From NCBI GenBank assembly GCA_963662175.1, contig OY759214.1:78318037-78382036 (forward strand): a DNA stretch of 64,000 nt. Direction: 5' to 3'. Below are positions 1 to 10,978 of this stretch, piece by piece. The notes below the pieces were generated by a model. It was given only the letters and a program-made list of their open reading frames with translations. It had not been told where the DNA came from and searched no databases. This DNA is from Aradus depressus (taxonomy: Eukaryota; Arthropoda; Insecta; Hemiptera; Aradidae). The number at the start of each line of letters is the position of its first letter. Positions within the stretch are counted from its first letter, which is position 1. The translations under genes were made by a program, and so were the position numbers.

Positions 1-1870
1 AGGTCGGCAGAGGTTAAAAATATTTAAAAATCTTCATCTTTTAATACACTGAGCTCCACCGCGCTACGCCACTGACCTGTGAAGAGGTTTGGTATGGTAA
101 GAATTCCGTGAGCGTGGTGTGGGCTGATGTGAAGATGGTCCGTCAGACCAGAGATTGGTCACGCTCTTCTCTAAGTTGAATGAATCTTCTTCACTCCCAA
201 CCTGTCCAATATCTGTTTTTTACCAACTGTCTCACATTTCACACATTAATTTACAGAGATGAAATTTGTTTAAGTTTTACATTAAAACGTTGTCTTTGAG
301 CTTATTTACTTCCAGAACAGGTTTTCATCTGCGTCATCATCAGTGGTACATCTTTGAATACATTACAATATAAATGTGAGGAAGTTAAATTATTAAAGCA
401 TCATAACCGTTCATCATCTCATAACCGTTTGTTGAAAAGATATTTATTTTAATATTATTACATTATTTATGAGCAAAACTTAATTTTCTGTCTTGTGTTC
501 TTAAAGGAACTTTAACTATTTTTATTTTATGAAATTTAATAATTTCCACCTTTACATTCTATACGTATTCATACGTATACCCATACCACTGATGGTGATC
601 AGTTACGTTGAAAACCAAAATAAAAAACTTATTGTCTAGAAACTTATTGTTTAATCAAAATTGAGCGCGTGAATGGGCCCCATACCATCCCCCTTCCAGC
701 TACTAGTCAAGAGTTCGGTTAGACGCCACACTAACTAAACTGCGAATAGTCCGAGGTCCGGTCACAGCGATGGAAGAGGTTCAATGTTTATAGAATCAAC
801 CATTTTTTTTTAAAGACAGAACCTCGACTTCCCCTTACATTTAGAGATAATGTCGACTCTATCAAGTGTTGTTTGAGCTTGCCTATAAGTCCCGCGCATG
901 CGTCTCCAGTCAAGTTATTTTTAGCAGTTTATTTCGTCCTAGTCCTCAATCGGTTTTAAGTGTGATAATTTATCTCATAAATATTATAAATTTAAATTAT
1001 TATTAAAGCATTTTTGGCTTGTTTAAACCAGAATTTATGTCCTAATTAAAAAAAATAATAGTAATCTCCTAATTTTACAAAGGCAAACGCTGGTTGCCCA
1101 ATTTGCATCGACGCCTCTGTATGTATGATACTATGCTACTGGCCCAATACGCCTTCTTATAGTTATGGTATGAATTAGACTCAAAACATAAGCCAGTTGA
1201 AGACAGACATCTCGCTTGTCTCGGTCTACAACACAGTCAAATTACAGTAACTTTAAAGATTTATAATCAGACATGTTGTTATAGGCCCTTATTTGCAAAG
1301 ACGACCAACCGTGAAGAAAACAACAAGAAAAAAGCAACAAAACGCCGAGTATTGAGTTGCGCTTCAACAGATCTCCAGTCTCCCGTTAGACACTTAACGA
1401 TACATTGTTCCCACCCGCCTCAAGGGCCCTTATAGTCACCGTTACGCAAAAAGCGGTTTTTACACCCTGTCACTTTCTTGAAGCACTCATTGGCAAAATT
1501 ATTATGCAAATATCACGTTGTATAGAGTAACAGTGATGAACAGGCAGGAAACTAACATAGTCTGCTAGATGAAACAAGAATAGAATGGATGTTTTATAAC
1601 ATGTTTGACAGTTGTACATAGATAGACTGACTGTCGGCTACACATGTTTTATTTCGCTCTTTGATATTTACCGTCACATGATGGATAACTTGTTACTTCT
1701 TGTTTTTGCAGTAACTTTCAAAGCGATAAGTAGCTTTACTTCCCCAGTGAACTAAGTATAGACAAAGTAATGCAATCTGTACGAAATTCAATGTTTTTTC
1801 ATTCCATGTTTCCCGACCTCCATTTTGTTTTCCAATCCAAAGAAGAAAAAAAAATTGTCATGTGAAAAAG
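1..1870. other. No recognisable gene; mostly low-copy sequence
   Basis: I see no coding exon, RNA gene or complete repeat here. Positions 660-960 and 1080-1480 are richer in GC and CpG than the surroundings and do not match any other part of the window, so they could be host regulatory or exon-flanking DNA, but nothing in them decides it. Bases 40-75 read on the minus strand contain a TGGCGTAGCGCGG stretch that resembles a tRNA A box, with no B box before the window edge. Confidence 0.4.
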
Positions 1871-1874
1871 GAGT

Positions 1875-2505
1875 GCTTAACACAAAAACTTCAATAATTG
1901 CTGATGTATTAAATGTATCAATAAGAAATTTAATATTCAATCCAAAACCCCATAAATATGATAGCTATCAATTTCCAGCCGAATCGGCTAAAGGGAAGAG
2001 AGAGAGCAGAGGAGGGGGAAGCCAAAAACCCTAATAACTGTTGTCATACCTTTCGGTGGAAACCGTCGTCACTGGCTGCTGGCCGAATACTGTGGGCGAG
2101 CGCGGAAAGCAGTACTCGACCTGCAGCCAGTGACGACGGTTTCCACCGAAAGGTATGTCAACAGATTACTAAAGGGTTAGTTCCGCCAGTAAATATATTA
2201 CAATTTACTGGCGGAACTAATCCTTTAGATTATAAATAACTGTTTACGTGATTACGTATCGACACGAAATTTTTTATGTGGATCCAGGACCCAATTAAGA
2301 CGAAAATTGGCGATTTTCATCGAAATCGGGGGTCAACACAAAACCCCTAATATGTGTCGATACAAAATTGAATATGACGATTCACAAGTCCCTGGATAAG
2401 ACACTTATCGATTTTCATACAAATCGGTAAATTTGTTTCAAAGGGAGAACGATATTGCGTTGGGGAAGTACATTGGCAGTGAATCAGCAAAATCTTCTCC
2501 AGTTG
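1875..2505 (+). repeat. TACTTCC-family repeat, split by an insertion
   Basis: Old copy of the commonest dispersed repeat in this window. Diagnostic phrases are the repeated 'gtatcgacacgaaattt' and 'ccctaataactg' blocks, each in two tandem sub-blocks, and the terminal 'gttggggaagtacattg' near 2460. Other copies read 'accctaataactgccgatgtaatg' without a break, which shows that 2042-2234 was inserted later. The family has no coding capacity. The block TACTTCCCCAGC lies near one end and its complement near the other, so a non-autonomous DNA element is possible; the class is not established. Confidence 0.6.
2042..2234. mobile_element. 193-bp insertion made of two adjacent hairpins
   Basis: Two inverted repeats sit side by side. 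The first has 35-bp arms with no mismatch (2045-2079 and 2123-2157) around a 43-bp loop. The second has 26-bp arms with one mismatch (2169-2194 and 2203-2228) around 8 bases. The 9-bp direct repeat AATAACTGT lies at 2033-2041 and 2235-2243, consistent with a target-site duplication in the surrounding TACTTCC-family copy. The near-perfect arms imply a recent event. There is no common terminal inverted repeat linking the two outer ends. Mutator-like (9-bp) or hAT (8-bp) mobilisation is possible, as is an unrelated fold-back; the family is not recognised. Confidence 0.65.
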
Positions 2506-3149
2506 ATATTCCAATCAATTTATTTATTTATTTATTTTTGTAATTTCATTGGTACTTGAAGTCGGTAATTCAATTCCATTTGGTACTGCAGCTTCACAAC
2601 CTCTGACATAAAATATCCCATTGATAAATGACTTACATTCCTTTCAGATTTATCACACTGGCCGATAATTATGAATAATCACCCGTTATTGCCCATAAAC
2701 ACTGGATTATTCACTTTCCTCTCGCTTCATGTGAGCACACTTCCCTGACGAGATTTGATAACTGGCCTGAACAGATTCCTCATATCTAGTAAAACATTGT
2801 ACAAATCCGAAATAATGTTGTCAGGATAATTTTGTAGAGGGTTAAGAAATCGGAAAGCAATAAAGAATCCGGATATAAATCCTAGTATGTCCTAGGGTTA
2901 CTAAACTAAGAAAGGAACTGGCAGTTTTCGAAAACAAAGCAGGAACCCGTATAACTATGTCAATGTAGATAGGTACACTGGATCCGCATTTTAGTAAACA
3001 GAAATGGACCTATAATAGTGACCTGAGTTACACAAACATGGAATCAACTTACTAAGTAAACTTCCACGTTTCACGGCAATTATGATAACTGAAAATTACA
3101 TCGGAAAGCTCCCTGGCACTATCTAATTTTTCGCTCACCCTTTAACACC
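2506..3149. other. No gene seen; short TTTA microsatellite
   Basis: AT-rich sequence with a (TTTA)n run of about five units near 2517-2538. No open frame or repeat family could be supported in the rest. Confidence 0.4.
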
Positions 3150-3385
3150 AATCAACAGCTTCGGTCATAAATTAATATTTCACTTAAACAGGGACTTCTG
3201 AATTCTAAATTTCGAGTTATGATTTTTGAGTTGAGCCTCCTTCCACTGATTCCCCCCTTCCCTTCAGCCGATTTCGGGGAAAATTAATATGTGTCGTCCT
3301 TATGAGGTTTTTAATTTACATGTGGAATTTCGTGTCAATGCACAAATTACATCGGCAGTTCCTAGAATTTTTATATTAAGACCAC
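3150..3385 (-). repeat. TACTTCC-family fragment
   Basis: Contains the 'gagttgagcctccttcc', 'cttcagccgatttcg' and 'tgtcgtccttatgagg' blocks in the orientation opposite to the copy at 1875-2505. Both ends are worn. The following 550 bases (3386-3940) are AT-rich with a short TA run near 3494-3510 and no gene. Confidence 0.5.
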
Positions 3386-3944
3386 CCCTCTCCCATGTTC
3401 ATAACTTCCGGAAACATGAAAAAGGACAAAGACAAGAAATGGCCACATCTCGATCCTGAATTTCTAAAATATTCAAGATCGCAAAATTTTTCCATATATA
3501 TATATATAACTTAATAAAAATAAATATAATTGCCTATTTAATGAACAGGAAACATAAATTAAAAAATAATGAAACAATAAAAATTAAAATAAATCATGTA
3601 CATATCTTTATATCCAAGATGCAGGACAACTTAAAAGAAAATTAAAAATTATAAAAACAATCAGGATACGTTATTTTAATAGCTCCATTAGACATTATTT
3701 TAACATTAAATGAAAAAATAGCTATGAATATAACTCATAAAAGATCAAAAATATGAAAGCCGAAGAGACTAAGGAAAGTAATAAAGGAAAGCAATTTTCG
3801 AATTATTAACGCTCTGTGAGATTTTCCATTAGCTTTGCAATGAAAACAACTCAAGAAAATTAATGTACATCCGAAAGCGTAATAGGGCGGATTGCAAAGC
3901 TTTCAATACAGTGTCTTAATAGTAAATTATTTTAAAGTTTCTTA

Positions 3945-4190
3945 TAAAAGAAACCGCCCCAACTGGCGACATTCAGCAAGTTCTTGGGAGTTCGGGACAG
4001 TCAACTGGAGTCGACTTGGAGAAAAATTTTCCGACCCTCCTGTCTGTATGTGAAGACGAAAACTCTTGATGTATCGCCACGAAATTTTAAATGCGTATCC
4101 GAAATTTTTAATGAGCTGGTGGTTGTGACCATCTCCCTCCAATATAATAGTATATGTCAAATATCCATATGATCAAACGTTGGAAATTTG
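3945..4190 (+). repeat. Degraded TACTTCC-family fragment
   Basis: Carries 'cctgtctgtatgtgaagacgaaaactc' followed by 'gtatcgccacgaaatttt', the internal part of the family. Both overlapping small open frames here are by-products of the repeat. Confidence 0.4.
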
Positions 4191-4270
4191 ATTTACAACA
4201 TTTTTGGTCTTACACATTAACATGTTTTACCTAACTTTACTCTAATACCTATATGTTTAGTATTATTAAA

Positions 4271-4327
4271 TATGGGGCCGCGAGCCGCACTAATAAGGCA
4301 GCGCGAGATGCGGTTTGACCACCACTG
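4271..4327 (-). mobile_element. hAT transposon terminus (remnant)
   Basis: Read on the minus strand the sequence starts CAGTGGTGGTCAAACCGC and continues into GCGGCTCGCGGCCCC. This CAGTGGTnnnCAAC start followed by an alternating GCGGC/GCCGC stretch is a very common terminus of insect and vertebrate hAT elements. I found no matching second terminus within about 1 kb, so this is a solo or broken end. Confidence 0.55.
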
Positions 4328-5307
4328 GTCTAGACTCTGGATTTTGTTCTTCAAATTGAACTTCTCCAGCCCTGGAACTGTTTGATTGACAGGACTAATG
4401 GTTTATAATTCCCTCTACGTGGAATCCCTCCTAAGTCTTAAAAGCTTAGCTCAACAAAATTACCTAACTTAACATAACCTAACACCAACAACAACCTAAA
4501 ATAATCATAAGGGAAACCTCCCTTCATGCCTGTGCAAGGTTGGTGGGGTTGGTTAGGGCGTAGAGCGTAACATAGCCTAACACGGGTAACCACACAGTGC
4601 GGTTAACTCAATCCGGTATCATAGTAGTGAGGGATAATAGCTTTCGCTTTCCATAGAATCGAATTTATTGTCAACAGAAATATTATTGGATAATATAATT
4701 TAATTTTGCACTGGTCTAATCCCTGAAGAAGTAAATACAATATGGGAAGTAACAGTGATGTGTAATGAATATAGCAATACGTAACTTGTCTGAACACTGT
4801 TCTTACGTAAGTTAATGTTTACATCATAAAGACATATTTCTCTAATTAGACATAATTACACTATTTACTTATTGTATTTGTACATAATTGTTCAAAATAT
4901 GCTTACGATGCAAAGAGAAAGTTCTAGAATTCTAAACAAGTACAATAATGGGAACATTTCAATGTACCTAGTTCATATTGTAAATAGAAGAGTGATAGAG
5001 TAACAGAGGTAAGTATTAATACGATATGTACCAAAACAACGTTAAGTGCTTCAAGGTAAAATCGCGCATCCCACGAGTCGCTCCATCCATCGAAGCAAAT
5101 CTGCCGCCAAGTCACTGCTACTTTTGTTATGAAATGGTCCAAAATTCGATGCGAAGTTTTCAACGGGATTTCATGTTTTCCTTATATTTCACTGTAATAT
5201 ATTACAGGTAACATGGTATACCTGGTATTTTACCGAAAAAATGTATTTACATCAAATATGCTTAACAAGTTTCGTCTGAAGATTATTTGATGAAAAAGAA
5301 AATGTAT
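4328..5307. other. No gene seen
   Basis: AT-rich. It contains a cluster of CCTAA-like words around 4465-4500 but no SINE body next to them. The two opposed small open frames near 4924-5211 are antisense shadows of each other with no recognisable motif. Confidence 0.35.
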
Positions 5308-5321
5308 CGTTATTATCAGTA

Positions 5322-5648
5322 TTCAAAATTCTGGGGGTATTGAGGGTCAGTCAATGAAGAAAACACTATTCAAATGCCAACGTTTCGATATATTTCATAT
5401 CATCATCAGGGCTATGAATATAGATGGTTGAGGAGAAGGCATGAAGACTGTGAGGTCTTACGTTCAACTGATGAGAGTTGAACGTAAGACCTCACAGTCT
5501 TCATGCCTTCTCCTCAACCATCTATATTCATAGCCCTGATGATGATATGAAATATATCGAAACATTGGCATTTGAATAGTGTTTTCTTCATTGACTGACC
5601 CTCAATACCCCCAGAATTTTGAATTCTACAGTCGCTAGCAAACATCTA
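5322..5648. mobile_element. Palindromic element with 149-bp arms and 14-bp target duplication
   Basis: Positions 5321-5469 and 5476-5624 are reverse complements with one mismatch seen, around a 6-base loop. A 24-base tail follows the right arm. The 14-bp direct repeat CGTTATTATCAGTA lies at 5308-5321 and 5649-5662, so the whole unit was inserted. Each arm contains CTGATGA, a short stem, then CGAAAC, followed by GTTGGCGTT. The same arm core and the same tail (inverted) occur at 19465-19726. A duplication this long and the inverted-dimer form would suit a retroelement using target-primed insertion, for example a Penelope-like one, but there is no coding region. Confidence 0.7.
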
Positions 5649-5983
5649 CGTTATTATCAGTAAAAATGTAGTTACCCCATTTGTTCGCCTGATTTCAACC
5701 AAAATGCAAACCGCCTATTGCATTATAGATAAATATGAATGTTCAACTGCTTTAAATTTGGCAGCAGAAATGTTTTCCCATAGTGAACCTCGCCTGTGAG
5801 CAGGATGAATCCAATTGTCACAAGGAAGAGCTCGATTAATTTAATGAAAACAATACTCTGGCATCCTACATATCAAAATGTACATTTGGAAATAGAACAA
5901 TCTAAAAGAGGGTTTTAGATCAAGTAATCGCTTGTGAATTCCAGGTAGTTCCACAAGTTACATACCTAGTTAAATTCTGAATA

Positions 5984-6059
5984 ACAATTCATGGAACATT
6001 CTATATATGTATATAATGTTCCATATATATGTACATATATAAAATGTTCCATGAATTGT
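5984..6059. repeat. 76-bp hairpin, AT-rich MITE-like
   Basis: Seventeen-base arms ACAATTCATGGAACATT (5984-6000) and their exact complement (6043-6059), with near-palindromic TATATATGTACATATA sequence between. Probably the collapsed core of a short inverted-repeat element. Confidence 0.5.
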
Positions 6060-6759
6060 AATATAAAAATATAAAATATATATAAAATATTGAATTGACT
6101 TTTTAAAACATAGGTAATGTTTCTTATGGACTACATTGAATTTTAATAGTTATACAAAGACAGTTGTGTGTTTTGTTCTCACGTTCTGAATTTGTAAATT
6201 TTTTTTGCACTGGGCGGGGGTCCCTTGGAATATAGTAAATAATAAGTTACTCAATATAGTGTGGATTATTTATTAATATAAGTATATTTGGAGTGAGGAA
6301 GTCTGACAATCTGGAGTCAGAAGTGCAATATAAAGAGGAAATGTAAATCTATTTACTCACAAAGGTGTATAAAACTGATTTTATTTATGCAGTTTTATAC
6401 AAAAAGGCCAATTTTTCATTAGTAAAAAGCACAAGTGAGCAACTGAGAACTATTTGCTTGAAATAGGTGAGAGCACGCATAAAATGAAATGTTTCATTTT
6501 CTGCCTAATGTAACTACGGAAAAAATGAATAATACATAAAAAAAATATAACATATATTTAAATATAATTTATCCAGACTCATCAACATAAAATAAATACT
6601 GAACAACATTCAAGATCGCGAAACATCTTGCAATTGGTATGGAATGTTCATACTAAGGTAAGGAAGGAATGTAGTTGCATTTGATGAGAACATTGGCTGC
6701 ATTCAAATTTTGGATTTACCATCATATAGCATTTTTATGGTGTCAATGGTATATCCCCA
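6060..6759. other. No gene seen
   Basis: AT-rich sequence with no supported reading frame and no family that recurs elsewhere in the window. Confidence 0.35.
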
Positions 6760-7206
6760 TCTATATTAATATAGTTGAAACAGGGAGTTGTGGGTTTGTT
6801 CCAACATCAAGACTAAACGGTCGGATTTTTTATGAAATATCATACGTAGCATCTTTGTAAGCTCCTATTAAAAAATAGGCTATGTGGCGTCTAAAGATTT
6901 TGGGGGTTATGAGGAGGAGGACATAAAATTAGTGTTAGCTCTTTAACGGATCATAGGAATTTCATGAAACTTCACATGCAGTAAACTAACAAAGTATAAA
7001 AATGGAGTGGGGAGGAGGGTAGTGCTTTCTCAAATCATTTGTTTTCATACCAAACAAAAAACATTCCCTTAGCTATTTTCCTGGATTTAAATAAAGACAT
7101 CCCCCATTTCCATGGGAATCACTAAATCATGAATGTACTGTCGAAAATTGGCCTAGAAATCGCATGAAAGATAGTTCCTTAGGCAACGCCGGATAATACC
7201 AGCTAG
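6760..7206 (+). mobile_element. Non-autonomous Helitron, 447 bp
   Basis: Starts TCTATATTAATA directly after an A and ends GCTAG directly before a T, as expected for a Helitron inserted between A and T. Just before the end, 'ggcaacgccgg' is a worn form of the GC hairpin found in the copies at 15779-17524 and 32256-32779. Internal 'aaaataggctatgtggcgtc' also matches the 1.75-kb copy in inverse. No Rep/helicase coding sequence is present. Confidence 0.65.
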
Positions 7207-7591
7207 TATGCAAATATGTTTTACGGTACTTTCAAAATTCCTGCGTCACATTTCATGCAAAGTATCGTACGCTTTTTCGCAATATCATTGCACGGTGAAT
7301 ACAGAATAGAAAAAAATAGGTTTATGGGTTGCTCTAGTATTCTAATGTTAGAATGAAGAATGTTCTCTACAAAATGAAACAACACTTCGATGCATGACAC
7401 ATTTCCAAACAAATGTTCAAAAACGTGACAAAAAAATGTAACTAGATAGCACAAGGAAACAGGCTAATGCTAAAACTAGTATATCAGTGTATAAATATAA
7501 CCCCTTTTAGAATTCCAAATATAGTGTAAAACTCGGGGTTTAATTAATAATGTCTGGATTTTATAACATATCGTGACGTGAAAAACCTTCT

Positions 7592-7700
7592 ATCTATGGT
7601 CCAGAGCCTATACGATGTCAGGTACTCGTTAAATACTCCTTATTACCCTAGGTGAATAAAAATTTAGGGTAGGCAGAATTTAGGATTACCACTGTAGGGG
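7592..7700 (+). repeat. tRNA-derived SINE, central fragment
   Basis: Corresponds to the middle of the SINE body: 'gagcctatacgatgtcaggtactcgtt' through 'ggtgaataaaaatttagggtaggc' and 'ccactgtag'. Its 3' side stops where the inverted-repeat element at 7709 begins. Confidence 0.7.
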
Positions 7701-7708
7701 CATATTAT

Positions 7709-7958
7709 AATGCATTCCCATCCATTTTTATCAGAAAAAAAAGATATACAGTCCTAATCAAATGTACTAAAAATATGAGAATTTTGAGGAAAAAAAAGTT
7801 TTTGTATTTACTATACTTCCTTTTTTTTATAAATGAATAATTTTGTTTGAAGGAAATTCTTTTTCCATGAATTTTTGTTCTCAAAATTCTCATTTTTAAT
7901 ACATTCGATTATGACTGTATATCTTTTAATTCTGATGAAAATGGTTGAGAATGCATTA
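7709..7958. mobile_element. Fold-back / MITE-like element, about 250 bp
   Basis: The first about 95 bases are the imperfect complement of the last about 95. Outer ends read AATGCATTCCCATCC and, on the other strand, AATGCATTCTCAACC. Inner matches include GATATACAGTC and GAGAATTTTGAG. No coding potential; the minus-strand frame inside is composed of low-complexity lysine and phenylalanine codons. Confidence 0.55.
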
Positions 7959-8544
7959 AAATAAAGTATCAAAGTACATAATCAGTCGGAAATTTTCCGA
8001 GGAATTCGAATCTGAAATCAGATTTTTTCTCTATGATAAATATTATTACTAATTTTGCCCCTGACTGGCCGTTCATACCAAACTTGACTGTTGATGTTTC
8101 ATGCCTCATCACAAGACTCAAGTTTTGCTATTAACAAGGGTAGGTCCCTCCCTACTCCCCCGAGACATGTGCTCTGTTACCCCAGGGATCTCTCATTTCC
8201 CCTCCCCCTACTAAATATATTTATTCGTCTTAAATTAGCATTTCGTCTCCCTTTCATCAAATTCATTACATATTTAACATCAACTTCTCAAACAGGCGAA
8301 ACACTGGGTTCATGTTAATCATTCTATAATTTTTAATTAAAACATAATTTTTAAAAACCGTCCAGTTAGTATTCCTAGAGTTGTATAAGCATCGTGTTTG
8401 TGCCCACTGTATAGGAAGGAAATAATGAAATTTCAGTAGCACAATTTTCATTGTAACAATATTTTATTGGTTCGATTTTGGTAAAATTGATGCAATCGGC
8501 TTACAATAACTAAAAAAAAAAATATATATATGTAGATATAATGC
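7959..8544. other. No gene seen
   Basis: The stretch around 8100-8220 is more C-rich ('ccctcccccta') and encodes a 75-codon open frame without recognisable motifs. An adjacent low-complexity A run lies near 8509-8521. Confidence 0.3.
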
Positions 8545-8662
8545 TTAACCCTATGTAAGCCAACTATTGATTTTTAGCCCGAACGGTTGATTGGCTTTGG
8601 AGGGGGAGCGAAAATGTAATAGATTAATTCGTGCTGGGGAAGTACATTGCGATGAAACAAGA
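8545..8662 (+). repeat. TACTTCC-family terminal fragment
   Basis: Shows 'attgatttttagcccgaacggttgattgg', 'agggggagcgaaaat' and the end block 'gctggggaagtacattgc'. Confidence 0.55.
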
Positions 8663-8869
8663 GGTCATGATAATATTACTTATATGATAATATGTACCTC
8701 TATGATACACTACAAACGCTGTAAAATTGGAAATACGGATTATCGATAGAAAATTATTAAATTTTGAGCTAGGTTTAAAGTTACATAGAAACTGATGTTA
8801 AAAAAATCAGCCAAATCTATGCGAAAGGCCAGACACTCCTCTATTACTAGTTCTTATACAGACCCAAAA

Positions 8870-9135
8870 TGGCTCTTCCCTTCTCGTCAATATTTATAGG
8901 CTTTCCTAGGCTCCTTCCTCTATCAAACCATATCTTCCCAAAAGCGAAGGAATATCTTCCAAATGCTCCAATTAAATCCCATATCCAGCAGAAAGTCACT
9001 AGATCCCGTCCCTCTGATCTTTATCTCCCATCCCACAGGACAACCTATCACAACTCCTTCCTTATCCAGGCGAACTCCCTCTGGAACTCTCACCCTCTCC
9101 AGATCCGCCTTGCTCCTACTCTTTAAATCCCTCCT
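8870..9135 (+). pseudogene. LINE ORF2 C-terminal fragment (CR1/Jockey-like tail)
   Basis: The plus-strand frame 8869-9126 contains RSRPSDLYLPSHRTTYHNSF followed by LIQANSLWNSHPLQIR. The pattern 'LY-PSHRT-Y-NSF---A--LWNSLP--IR' is typical of the extreme C-terminus of CR1/L2/Jockey-type non-LTR retrotransposon polyproteins, downstream of the reverse transcriptase thumb. The expected closing FKSLL is in the next frame (9122-9142), so one frameshift is present. The catalytic reverse transcriptase is absent: a 5'-truncated dead copy. Sequence to about 9490 is T-rich and may be its 3' UTR. The minus-strand 100-codon frame here is a shadow. Confidence 0.55.
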
Positions 9136-9494
9136 TTTCCAGTAGGTACCTCCTAATTCAGCAAATCTCTGATTCCTAAGACTGGCTCCTATGAGATAGT
9201 TCTCGTCTTCCCATAAGTCTCTCACTCCACTGGACAGATTGTTACACTACTGTTTCATCTTACCAGTTGGAATATAACCTGGTTATCACTTATTAACATA
9301 TATATATATATATTTTTATTATCTCGGATCTCTGATTTTCTTTATAATTTATACATAAATCATTATTGTTATTGTTCACATTATCATTCTTACGTTGTTT
9401 TTTCAACATTTTTCCTTTTTATTTTTCACTAGTTTATTTTCATTGTTTTAATCATTGCCTCTCATTATATTTATTATATATAAAATAATTATAT

Positions 9495-9806
9495 TCTGAG
9501 CTAAAGAGCCTGGGTTCCTAACCCGACCGAGGCCCTTAGTTTATTTTATCTGGGAGGTAATATAAACTTAAGCATGCCGTCCTTCGGATAGGAAACAAAG
9601 CGATGGTTCCGAGCCTGTACGATATCAGGTACTCGTTAAAGACCCCTGCCCTGGGTGAATAAAAATTTAGGGTAGGCAAAAATTAGGACTCCCACAGTAG
9701 AGTCGGGCTCATGTCCACCAGAGTGACAAAACAGCTCGCTAGTAGTAGGCGATATGACCTCGTAGTTAAAGCCCGAGCATGAGTCATAAAACCTAACCTA
9801 ACCTAA
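9495..9806 (+). repeat. tRNA-derived SINE, lacking the A-box end
   Basis: Begins at 'ctgagctaaagagcctgggttcctaaccc', a mutated B box, and runs through the body to the 'aacctaacctaacct' tail. It lacks the first about 40 bases. Confidence 0.8.
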
Positions 9807-10580
9807 AATAATTATATATTAATAATATATTTCTTTTTTCTACATGTCACAATTTGTTGATACTTGTATTCTTTTGTTTATTTCTTATGTTATTATTCTT
9901 AAGGGACGTATGTCCCAGCATAAAGATAATTTTTATTTTCAAGGCCAATTCCGCCTTCTTATCCGGCTAATGGCCTTTGTAGAAAGAAATTTAAAGTGGC
10001 ATAGGCCAGCCTCGAAGTATCACAGCCACATTAAACGGCATTAGTAAAGTTATCTAACAGTAGATTTATTGATAGATATATGAAGCCTGCTTGTTGTAGG
10101 CAACATTGTTCAGAATATCAAAACTCAACTTGGATATGAACAGCACGTTTTCCCAACTCTACCAAATCATTAATTTCATCAGACAACAACTTGCCCAGAA
10201 TCTTAACTAAACTCAAGCACAAATGATTTTAATCACCTACAACCAAACTTGAAGAGACCCCACACAAATGGGGAACTTGTTAGAAAGATGAACATCAGGA
10301 CCTGACTCAACTTTGTATGGGAAAAGTTTTTCCACCTAAAGTAGCATATTTTCATGAATAATGTCACCTCCAAGAATAAATTTTCCCCATTTTCTTTTCC
10401 GGCTCTTTGAATATTTCCCATTAGAGAAAGAAAAGAACAAACTTTTTTGTTTATGCTCCTCCTTTATCAGACTGTTTATTTAAAGAACGAAAAAAAAAGA
10501 AAAAAAAAAAGAGTACTTACAACATACCAACGATGAGAACAAATATTACATTGTTAAATAAGAAAAAATATATATATATA
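9807..10580. other. No gene seen
   Basis: Two short open frames on opposite strands have no recognisable motif. A poly-A stretch with few interruptions lies at 10488-10511. Confidence 0.35.
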
Positions 10581-10753
10581 GGTTAGGTTAGGTTTTATGA
10601 CTCATGCCAGGGCTTTACTACGGAGTCATATCGCCTACTACCAGAGCGCTCTTTCGTCACTCTGGTGGACACGACACTCTACTGTGGGAGTCCTAAATTT
10701 TGCCTACCCTAAATTTTTATTCACCTAGGGCACGGGTCTTTAACGAGTACCTT
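10581..10753 (-). repeat. 5'-truncated SINE with flanking duplication
   Basis: Inverse orientation; starts with the tail complement GGTTAGGTTAGG and ends in the middle of the body. Both flanks carry 'aaaaaatatatatat' (10564-10579 and about 10757-10771), which fits a target-site duplication of a truncated retroposed copy. The AT-simple nature of the flank makes this less than certain. Confidence 0.7.
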
Positions 10754-10978
10754 GAAAAAAAAAATATATATATGTCTAAAAAATCACTTTATTTTGTCCT
10801 TGAGTCGTAAAAAGAACAAAACTGTTCATTAGATCAATGTCAGTTTTAAGGTGAGAGGAGGGACGCACATGCCCGGGTTCAAAACCCGGCCGAGGGAGGC
10901 CCTTAACTCAACCATCAATTCCAAGATTTTCAGCCAAATCGGCCAAAAGGAAGCGGGAGGGATCTTAAGGCTTTTTAG

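Noticed and set aside
30..75. Third tRNA-derived SINE head at the left edge, minus strand
   Set aside because: Only an A-box-like stretch is visible; the B box would be outside or absent, so it cannot be supported.
4460..4500. Interstitial telomere repeat
   Set aside because: Only scattered CCTAA-like words with interruptions; no array.
8923..9225. 100-codon minus-strand frame
   Set aside because: Antisense to a recognisable LINE C-terminus on the plus strand.
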